Part shown: in pieces, positions 9,581-17,216 of the stretch | Numbering within the stretch: position 1 is the first letter of the stretch | How the letters are laid out: each line of letters starts with the position of its first letter | Assembly (NCBI GenBank): GCA_024244665.1 | Contig: JAAEOI010000310.1 | Span: forward strand, 1 to 55,292 | Origin: Bacteroidota bacterium | GTDB lineage: Bacteria; Bacteroidota; Bacteroidia; Bacteroidales; GCA-2748055 | Direction: 5' to 3' | DNA: 55,292 nt | Notes under the pieces: model-generated | Told to the model about the DNA's origin: nothing | Seen by the model: only the letters and a program-made list of their open reading frames with translations | Databases searched by the model: none | Program-made: the position numbers and the translations under genes

Positions 9581-12500
9581 CTATTCAAGCAATATTAGTG
9601 CTTTATTGTACATATCTCTATTTTGAACTCTGACAAGATAGAGCCCCTGATTAAACTCTGAAATATTTATCTCTGTGTGCAGGGCAGAACTTTTAGTCTG
9701 ATGTACCATCTTTCCCTCAATACTAAAAATAGAAATAACAAGCGGCTCCTCAATGTAATCCACCTGCACCATAATTATTCCGCTATTTGCAGGATTGCTT
9801 ATCAGAATCTGGTTCTCCTCAACCCGTTGTTCGATACCCACCGGTATATAAACAGTAATGAGCACATTGTCGGTTGATGCGCCAAACCAGCCATCCTGGT
9901 TCTGCATTTTCCATTGAAAATTATATTCACCCGGAGTGTCAGGAGCGATCACATTAAAGGCAAATGTTATTTCATCTCCCGGAAGCACAAGCTCTTCATT
10001 CGCCAGAAATACCTTGCTGATACCCCATTCATTGTTATTCTCAGGATTTTGACTCCCCAGTGAGAATTGTCCAGATGCAGAGTCCCAGGTACTCTCTCCT
10101 GTGTTTTTCAAAACTACATCAACTGACATGGACTCGCCGGTATGTAAGGTGTCTTCGGGGATATTCTGACTTACAAAAGCCGCATCTGAAAATGCAATTT
10201 CCGTTGTAAAACTCCAGATATCTCCGACTTTTGTTCCGTCATTGTTTTTTTCGTTCACTCTCCAGAAGTAGGTGGTGTTATATTGCAGCACCCCTGGATC
10301 TAGAACAGAATCAAGCTGATTGCCCACGTAGGGAGGTGGGTTGGATGTGCCGAAATACAGATCGTGATAAGCCGTATTATCTCCCGGGGTCCATGAAACA
10401 TTCGTAGCCTCATCCACTGTGATAGCCTCATCCGCCGGATTTGGCTCAGTAGCCTTTTCCGGAAGTGAGAGAAATACACCCACCTGGGTCATCTTAATTT
10501 CGCAAAGCTGTGTCAAACTTTCATCTCCGTTATTCCTCGTGATCTCCAATCGGTAAAATCGAAATGCCCCCGTATTTACAAGTGGAAGTAACTTCTCTTC
10601 AAAACGACCGCTCCAGACCTGGCCTTCCCAGCTTCCTATCTCAGTCCATGTTGAATCATCATTGGAACCTTTTAAAACAAAGTCTTCCGGATCTCTGGCG
10701 GGAAAATCATTGCCACTGACAATGGCAAGCAGATCCACAGTTACTGAGTCCGGAAATTCAATCTGGATCCAGCTTGGATCGCCTACAGAAGGCACTCCCC
10801 CGTTGTCAAGCCATTTGCTCCAATCTACATTTTTCTCCCCATCGGTATAAAGATTATCAAATGCTTTTTCTGCACTTTCACCATCATTAATTTCCGCTCT
10901 TCTGGTAATAATACCCTCATATATTTCGGTGAAATTCGTCCCGTCAATATCTCCTACAGTAACAACCACATTTTCTGACATCTCCCCAACCCAGATAGCT
11001 TCCTCACCGGCTGTTTCCCGGATCATTTGCCATTGGAAATTATATTTCCCCAATGAACCAGGAGCTGTAATATCAAATGTGAACGTCTTTTTTTCACCTG
11101 AGGGAATACTGTCCGTACCCAGTTCAACACGATTAATTCCCCAGATGGTGTTATTTTCCGGATTCCGTGTTGCCAGTTTATAACCTCTTGCGGCAGTCCA
11201 GGGTGATGTGCCTGTATTGATGGCAGTAACGCTTACTGATAAAGATTCGCCAGGATCCATCTGTGTTTTGATGTCCGGGATTTCGATGGTAGCATTATCT
11301 ATCTCCACCTCGTCGGTTTCGAGCCTGTAAATGGAGATGTTATCGAAATAGGTTACAATATCGCCAGTCCCTGCAGCCTGATCATAGACGACAACAATCC
11401 TGTCAATGGTATCCCTGCTTACTGAAGTTGAATCCAACCATTCCCCAATTCTGCAAATGGTTTTTGTCCATTCATTTATTTCTCCCCTTCCGCTGGATGG
11501 AAGCATCGGTTGGCCCCTGGTATCTTCAGCACCGGCACTGCTTAAAGTAGTCCCATCAGTCAATACCAGTTCAACTGAAGCGTACCTTGAATTTTCATTT
11601 GTGGGATAGGACAGAAACATCAGTTTTGTATCATCAAAAACTGGTATATCCACATCAAATAACTTCATGGCAGCATGGGATTCCGAGTCGGAATTATCGG
11701 TGCCCTCAAATTTCAACGAATAACTGCCGAGATAGGGATTCTCACTCACATGAGCACATTTCAATGCATCCACATTTAAAACACCAATTTCATCCGGCGT
11801 ATCCTTCCAATCGGGCAGGGCATCGTAACCGGGTTCGTGGCTGGTTCTGAAATAGATGGGACCTTCAGAAAATGGAATGGTTACATGGGCAGTAACAGGA
11901 TCTTCACCTTTTAATACCCGTGTAGCCTTCCCGACCAGCCGCAGGTAAAAATCTGATGAAATATAGCTTCCGTCTGCACTGGATGTCAGGAAATACTGAT
12001 CGGTAGGAATACCCATGTAACTATCTGCCATCTTCATGATGTTGGTTCCTTCGTCGTATTCATCAAACATGGCCACGTACATACTGGGAATCTCCAGGTT
12101 CGCAATGTTCGCCACCTGGGCCCATAAAAACTCACCCTTATGCCTGGGGTATGAATTGGCATCACCACCATTCCAGTTTGACCATGCAAAACCTGAAAAT
12201 ATCACAGGCTGATAATCGATACCCAGTTCATCACATTTTGCCTTGTCTGGCACCAGGAAATCATTCCTCCAATCATCAGCTCCGCTTACATGCCTGTATC
12301 TTCCGGGAGTCCATGGTGAGATCATGTCAAGTGAAGCAAATACATCCTCATACCCAATGGCCACATCACCATCGCCATTGGTTTGTCTCCACCGGGAGGG
12401 AACCCCTCCAATCACATAATAACCTTTGCCATGCAACCAGTCGATGATCGTCTGGCTGTTTGTGTTATATCCTGCATCATCACGGTGATCAAATCCAATG

Positions 12501-13120
12501 CCCCATAAACAGATGACCGGTTTCCCATCCTGGTTTGCATAATTTGGAGAATCCATGAATTTTAAATCGGCCTCCATATGCTCCACATCACCCTTGAAGC
12601 CGTCCACATTATCCGGTGTCATATCGTACATAAGGTAATAGAGTGTACCATACTTTTCAGAAGTCCTTCTCAACCTGACCGCAATGCTGTCGCGGTTTGC
12701 TTTGATACTGGCACTACTTAATACAGGCCCGAGGAAGCGTTGCAAAGCGACCCCGTCAATACCATATTTCTGCATCCAGGCACCATGCACATCAATCACA
12801 TCTTCCCTGTAAGAGGAGAACAGCTTTGCCGGCTGACCATCACCCAGGGCAGCAAAACCCGATTGAAAAAGGCTGGAGGCTGCATAATCTGTCACATCGG
12901 GATATACCTCAAAAGTTAAATCTCCGGGACGCGGAGGATTCCCGCCCCAGTGTGCCCAGGTGTCTCTCGGGGAACCATCCCCCTTGCAGTTAAACCAGGC
13001 CTGATAGCCACAAAATACTTTTCCGACCACAGAATTATCTGCCGGCTGACTGTAAACAACCATAGAGTTCAGTATCAAAAACGAGAAAACTATAGCAAAT
13101 AGATTTGATTTCAAGATCAT
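9581..13120 (-). CDS. Multidomain GH99/71-like enzyme with NBR1-type Ig modules and T9SS tail
   Basis: The 1179-residue exported protein contains, in order: a signal peptide (to about 25); a GH99/71-like catalytic domain (about 30-430) with GYQAWFNCKGDG and MFDEYDEGT (about 352, E-x-x-E as in GH99); a jelly-roll-like carbohydrate-binding region (about 430-605); an Ig-like domain of the NBR1 type (about 613-725, NTGTSPWTAARGYKLATRNP); a discoidin/F5-8C-like domain (about 730-870); a fibronectin-III-like domain (about 885-965, YFWRVNEKNNDGT); a second NBR1-type Ig (about 985-1085); and a C-terminal T9SS sorting domain (about 1095-1179, ISNPANSGIIMVQV ... GLYLVRV). It should be surface-anchored or released, acting on large polymer outside the cell. 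It lies 6 bp after the CotH gene. Confidence 0.75.
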   Translation of the reverse strand: MILKSNLFAIVFSFLILNSMVVYSQPADNSVVGKVFCGYQAWFNCKGDGSPRDTWAHWGGNPPRPGDLTFEVYPDVTDYAASSLFQSGFAALGDGQPAKLFSSYREDVIDVHGAWMQKYGIDGVALQRFLGPVLSSASIKANRDSIAVRLRRTSEKYGTLYYLMYDMTPDNVDGFKGDVEHMEADLKFMDSPNYANQDGKPVICLWGIGFDHRDDAGYNTNSQTIIDWLHGKGYYVIGGVPSRWRQTNGDGDVAIGYEDVFASLDMISPWTPGRYRHVSGADDWRNDFLVPDKAKCDELGIDYQPVIFSGFAWSNWNGGDANSYPRHKGEFLWAQVANIANLEIPSMYVAMFDEYDEGTNIMKMADSYMGIPTDQYFLTSSADGSYISSDFYLRLVGKATRVLKGEDPVTAHVTIPFSEGPIYFRTSHEPGYDALPDWKDTPDEIGVLNVDALKCAHVSENPYLGSYSLKFEGTDNSDSESHAAMKLFDVDIPVFDDTKLMFLSYPTNENSRYASVELVLTDGTTLSSAGAEDTRGQPMLPSSGRGEINEWTKTICRIGEWLDSTSVSRDTIDRIVVVYDQAAGTGDIVTYFDNISIYRLETDEVEIDNATIEIPDIKTQMDPGESLSVSVTAINTGTSPWTAARGYKLATRNPENNTIWGINRVELGTDSIPSGEKKTFTFDITAPGSLGKYNFQWQMIRETAGEEAIWVGEMSENVVVTVGDIDGTNFTEIYEGIITRRAEINDGESAEKAFDNLYTDGEKNVDWSKWLDNGGVPSVGDPSWIQIEFPDSVTVDLLAIVSGNDFPARDPEDFVLKGSNDDSTWTEIGSWEGQVWSGRFEEKLLPLVNTGAFRFYRLEITRNNGDESLTQLCEIKMTQVGVFLSLPEKATEPNPADEAITVDEATNVSWTPGDNTAYHDLYFGTSNPPPYVGNQLDSVLDPGVLQYNTTYFWRVNEKNNDGTKVGDIWSFTTEIAFSDAAFVSQNIPEDTLHTGESMSVDVVLKNTGESTWDSASGQFSLGSQNPENNNEWGISKVFLANEELVLPGDEITFAFNVIAPDTPGEYNFQWKMQNQDGWFGASTDNVLITVYIPVGIEQRVEENQILISNPANSGIIMVQVDYIEEPLVISIFSIEGKMVHQTKSSALHTEINISEFNQGLYLVRVQNRDMYNKALILLE

Positions 13121-13126
13121 CTTGTC

Positions 13127-15619
13127 TTAGAGTTTTATGAATTTTTTGGTGACGCTTGTCCCAGCCACATCAATTCTTACCAGATAGGCCCCTTTCTCAA
13201 GTCCCCTTGAATCGTCGGAGAGGATCGGATTTATTTCTTCCAGTTGACCTTCATACCTGTTCAGTACTTTCCCTGACAAATCGAGAAGTTGTATAGTGAC
13301 AGTATGATTGCCCATGGCAGTAGAACTGATCTGTATATGATCTGAACTTGGGTTTGGATAGAGTACAAATGAAATGTCCTCTGCAACCCTGTTTGCTGCA
13401 GAGACCGCATTTGAAACATGCACTTCAAATACTTTCTCGATGCTCTCATGGTTTTCGTCCCTACTGGAAATTCTTATGGAGAAGGTATTTTGAGTCTCGT
13501 AGTCAAAAACCATCTTGCTTAAGAGCCATTGCCTATATATTGAGAATTTTGCATTGTCGGTGTCCCCGTCGCCCGAAACCAGCGAATAAGTAAATGAATC
13601 GCTGTCGGGGTCTACGGTGTTCAAAGTACCTATGGTGGTGCCACTGGATTCGTTTTCCGGAATCATGTTGTTTGAAAGGGTAATATCTGTAGGTGGTTGC
13701 GGATTACATGTCCCCATATTCAGCCACTGACTATCCATCCATGCCAGACGTGCAATCAACCATGTTTTCAGCTTATCTATCTCTCCTGCGAAGGTTTCCG
13801 GATAGGGTTCTATGGATGGCCAGACATAGTTACCAAGGGTGGGGAATCTGACAAAATTACGATCAGCAGCATCTCCCAGGACCTGCACACAACTGTCGAT
13901 AATTGCCATAATATTCTCATCACTATAGATACCCTCCCGGTGCTCTGTCCATCTGCAATAGGTCTTGTTCATATAGTGGCCATCCTCCATCAGGCGCTCA
14001 AACCAGTAAATCCGGCCTCCCTGGGGATAACACCATCCATAGCTCTCTTTTGCACCCCAGCTATCCCCGTAATCCAAATTTCCATATCCCAGGTTGTAGT
14101 CCCAGGGTGGCCCGGCAACCAGTTGACCACCATCCGCATCATTCTCTTTATGAAAATAATTGCTAAACAGATAGTTATCAATTCCTTTTGAAATTTCATT
14201 CAGGAACATCATATCAATGAATGACCTTGTTTTGATGTATTTCCGGTATCCGTATTCAGGATCAGAAAAGCTGGGACTGGACATCACCACATCAAAATCC
14301 TCCATCCAGTCCCGGATATAGGATGCCTGATCAGGTGTCAACCCGGCATATTCGGGATCGTAGTATTCATACCACATTTGATTATGATAGGGTTGATTAA
14401 CAGGTGATCTCCACCACTCTTCATCTGACAATTTGCCCGTCTTGTCTCTTCGCAATATATAGCCACCTGAAATCTCAATAGGGGAAACATCCTCGCTGGT
14501 AAGCTTATCAATATCCACCCGGTTTTCGTCACGTTTTAGCTTCTCAGTAAATACATATACACCCTCGTAATCGCCATTAAGAATTAGTTCTATAAACCTG
14601 GTACGCGGAGCCCATCGGCCAGTTCTACTGAATAATTCGTAGGTTAGTACATTTTTTACCAGAGTCCGGTCGCTGAAGGGCCCATAGAGTACGAAGTCAT
14701 TCTCCACCGGCAAGCCAAGTACCGATACATTGTTATTAGATCCATCGGCATTCTGAAGTTCAATGCTGAATGATTTTTTTGCAAATTCTTTAGAAGACTC
14801 ACCACGTCGTTCGATGCTTATAAATCCGTTATATTCATTCCATGGATCATCAATGGCGTTTATGGCGCCTTCTCCATTAAAAACCAATCCCATATCTGCC
14901 ACAATACGAGGCTCATCTGGTATCTTTTGCCCATTGGTATTGATATGCATCAAGGGAAGATTAAATTCTGAAAACGAAGCTGTGTCACCGAACCATTCCG
15001 GTACCGGCCCATAAATAGAATCGGATCCCGATATTTTCGCATGCAGGAACACATTCGCTGAAAAATCATTCGCACCGGCACGATAGCTATGCACTTCCAC
15101 AGCAAGCACGTTTTTACCAGGTTCCAGCACTGAAGAGATAAATTCCCCCAGCTTGTATCTGTAGGGATTCACTCCCGTGTACATAATGGCCTCATAATAA
15201 TCAATCAGTTCCATGTTCCATGAAATTGGATCCTGTACATTTTCGCGAGCCACCTGGGTTCCATTTATATAGGCAACAAAACCAGCGTCATAATCCATAT
15301 CAAGGTACAAATCTGTGATATCAGATATATTATCAACATCGAATGCAATCCGAATGTATACGCTTTGGGTACCTTTAGGGAGTATAGTCACATCATCATC
15401 ATCTCCAAAACCGAATCCCGCCTCTCCGATCTCCCATTCGCTGTCATCATAACCGATCTCCTGCCACGCTGTTCCCAAATCCCTGTCAGGTACCAGATAG
15501 GGGCACATCTCCCCATCACCAAAGATGGATTCCCAATGCCCTGATTCCTGTGAGTATGAGTTACTATAAAAAAGAACACCTGTGAATAGCAGTGTTAAGT
15601 ATTTGATTTTCAACTTCAT
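13127..15619 (-). CDS. CotH-family secreted protein with cadherin-like and T9SS sorting domains
   Basis: The 830-residue protein has a signal peptide, then an N-terminal beta-sandwich (about 25-195, YIRIAFDVDNISDITDLYLD). The CotH domain spans about 215-610: it includes SSKEFAKKSFSIEL, the VYVFTEKLKRDENRVDIDKL region, and GPPWDYNLGYGNLDYGD, the equivalent of the conserved metal-binding Asp motif of CotH kinases. A cadherin-like repeat follows (about 640-740, ITLSNNMIPENESSGTTIG) and a T9SS tail (about 745-830, LYPNPSSDHIQIS ... KGAYLVRIDV). CotH proteins in Bacillus phosphorylate spore-coat proteins; many bacterial CotH-T9SS proteins have no assigned role. Its position inside a glycan operon suggests modification or assembly of surface enzymes, but this is a guess. 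Confidence 0.75.
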   Translation of the reverse strand: MKLKIKYLTLLFTGVLFYSNSYSQESGHWESIFGDGEMCPYLVPDRDLGTAWQEIGYDDSEWEIGEAGFGFGDDDDVTILPKGTQSVYIRIAFDVDNISDITDLYLDMDYDAGFVAYINGTQVARENVQDPISWNMELIDYYEAIMYTGVNPYRYKLGEFISSVLEPGKNVLAVEVHSYRAGANDFSANVFLHAKISGSDSIYGPVPEWFGDTASFSEFNLPLMHINTNGQKIPDEPRIVADMGLVFNGEGAINAIDDPWNEYNGFISIERRGESSKEFAKKSFSIELQNADGSNNNVSVLGLPVENDFVLYGPFSDRTLVKNVLTYELFSRTGRWAPRTRFIELILNGDYEGVYVFTEKLKRDENRVDIDKLTSEDVSPIEISGGYILRRDKTGKLSDEEWWRSPVNQPYHNQMWYEYYDPEYAGLTPDQASYIRDWMEDFDVVMSSPSFSDPEYGYRKYIKTRSFIDMMFLNEISKGIDNYLFSNYFHKENDADGGQLVAGPPWDYNLGYGNLDYGDSWGAKESYGWCYPQGGRIYWFERLMEDGHYMNKTYCRWTEHREGIYSDENIMAIIDSCVQVLGDAADRNFVRFPTLGNYVWPSIEPYPETFAGEIDKLKTWLIARLAWMDSQWLNMGTCNPQPPTDITLSNNMIPENESSGTTIGTLNTVDPDSDSFTYSLVSGDGDTDNAKFSIYRQWLLSKMVFDYETQNTFSIRISSRDENHESIEKVFEVHVSNAVSAANRVAEDISFVLYPNPSSDHIQISSTAMGNHTVTIQLLDLSGKVLNRYEGQLEEINPILSDDSRGLEKGAYLVRIDVAGTSVTKKFIKL

Positions 15620-15669
15620 AAATATCTGTTTTTGAATACTAATTGCTAATTTGTCATTTCATTATTCTT

Positions 15670-17196
15670 CTATTCCAGGACCTTTGCCCTGCCAAAGTAA
15701 TCCTGGTAGACACAATCGATCTGAAAGCCATCAACGCCAACTTTTAATAGTCGCTCGGCATCGTAGCGAGCTTCAGAGCGATGCGCCGCTTCCGAATACC
15801 TAAATGTATTGAGTGCCGGAATGACGAGGCCTCCATTTTCCTGCACGACTTCGACCAGCTCCAGTGGCCACTTTTCAGGCACACCAAACCAATAGTATCC
15901 ATGCAGATCGATCTCTTTGCCCTGCTTCACCTCGTCCAGCATCTTATCCGGAATCGTTAAAAGTACTTTTCCCTTTAATTGGTCTTGAACTCCGGAGTCA
16001 CCCAGGGTCATGCAGGACCGCTCCAGACCATATTGATCTATGAGGTCACGAATCCGTTTGAAGTAGAGTTCGGTTCGTTCCCCCTGCTTTATGTCAAACA
16101 TCACGCCAAGGTCCAACAATCTGCAAAGTCTGAGCATGGAGTCCAGCGAGGCAACGGTTTCATCACTCCCTAGAAATTCAATCGCAGTAACCTCTTCAAG
16201 GGTAAAATCCGAGATCTTTTTGTCGATCCCGCAAGCCTGTTTCATATTACCATCATGAAATATTACCGGATGATGGTCCTTACTCTCCTGAACATCCAGT
16301 TCTACCATATCATATTGATATCGGGATGCCATTTTCACGGCCATCCCGGAGCATTCCGGAATACCTGGCCCGGTCACACCACCCCGATGAGCAATAAGAA
16401 TGGGTCCCCGGGCATGTACCTGTTCTGCATCCCACACATCAATCAGCCCCTTATGCTTATCACTGCTTCCTTTTGTCCATTGGATACCCTGCCTCAGTAA
16501 TTCAGTGTAATTCTTATCCTCAAAGGTGTATTCATCGTGTCCCAGTTGAATGCAAAACACCCGTGCACCACTCCACGAGCGCGTCCAGGCTATCTGAAAA
16601 TTACTAAGTTCATTATCCGTGCTCAGAAGCAGGTGGTTCCCATCATGATAGACCCAACTCTTATAGGTTTCATCAAGAATCCTGAAATCTGTAATCCCCC
16701 TGCATACCGGGTGCTCTGCGTCCTCTACCTTAATGTCCATCTCCACTCCATGTTTCCATGTGGGTCGGGGGTAATGTTTCTCACCTCTTGACTGTTCCTG
16801 GAGTACATAAGTTGCACCGATAATATCCTCATACTCCACCCAGCCGGGAAATCCGGCCAGTGCATGATGTATAACTGTCAGTCCAACACCTCTGCGAAGA
16901 AGTTCTTTGAAGTTCTCCTGGTGCTCAATATTCAGTTCCTGACGGAAGTTATAGAGGACGATGGCATCATAAGGAAAGCCTTCTACCTGTGCAAAAAGGC
17001 TTCCAGGGGTTTCCTCCATCTCTTTTATGGTGCAATCCATTCCATGAAAACCCTCCATCATGGTATTGAAAGCAACCCGGTTGTACTCATGGGTACCTGT
17101 GACTACAAGCACTTTCAATGGTTCCTCACTTCTAATGAAGCTAAGACAGGCAACCGTAAAAGCTATCAGACACGTGATTATTGCAAATTTTTTCAT
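15670..17196 (-). CDS. ThuA-like / glycerophosphodiester phosphodiesterase-like fusion protein
   Basis: The 508-residue protein has a leader ending in FTVACLSF, so it may be a lipoprotein. Residues about 28-245 match ThuA-like (class I glutamine amidotransferase-fold) domains: LKVLVVTGTHEYNR, VLYNFRQ, GVGLTVIHHALAGFPGW and RVFCIQLGHDEYTF. Residues about 265-508 match the GDPD TIM barrel: ILIAHRGG, MVELDVQESKDHHPVIFHDG and a C-terminal VDGFQIDCVY. The His of AHRGG, the E-L-D and the FHDG motifs of active phosphodiesterases are present. ThuA-like proteins are common in sugar-catabolic clusters and some have been linked to keto-sugar chemistry. The combination suggests removal of a phosphodiester-linked or keto-sugar substituent in the periplasm; the actual substrate is unknown. 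Confidence 0.75.
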   Translation of the reverse strand: MKKFAIITCLIAFTVACLSFIRSEEPLKVLVVTGTHEYNRVAFNTMMEGFHGMDCTIKEMEETPGSLFAQVEGFPYDAIVLYNFRQELNIEHQENFKELLRRGVGLTVIHHALAGFPGWVEYEDIIGATYVLQEQSRGEKHYPRPTWKHGVEMDIKVEDAEHPVCRGITDFRILDETYKSWVYHDGNHLLLSTDNELSNFQIAWTRSWSGARVFCIQLGHDEYTFEDKNYTELLRQGIQWTKGSSDKHKGLIDVWDAEQVHARGPILIAHRGGVTGPGIPECSGMAVKMASRYQYDMVELDVQESKDHHPVIFHDGNMKQACGIDKKISDFTLEEVTAIEFLGSDETVASLDSMLRLCRLLDLGVMFDIKQGERTELYFKRIRDLIDQYGLERSCMTLGDSGVQDQLKGKVLLTIPDKMLDEVKQGKEIDLHGYYWFGVPEKWPLELVEVVQENGGLVIPALNTFRYSEAAHRSEARYDAERLLKVGVDGFQIDCVYQDYFGRAKVLE

Positions 17197-17216
17197 GGAT
17201 GAACCTCCCCTTCTGT

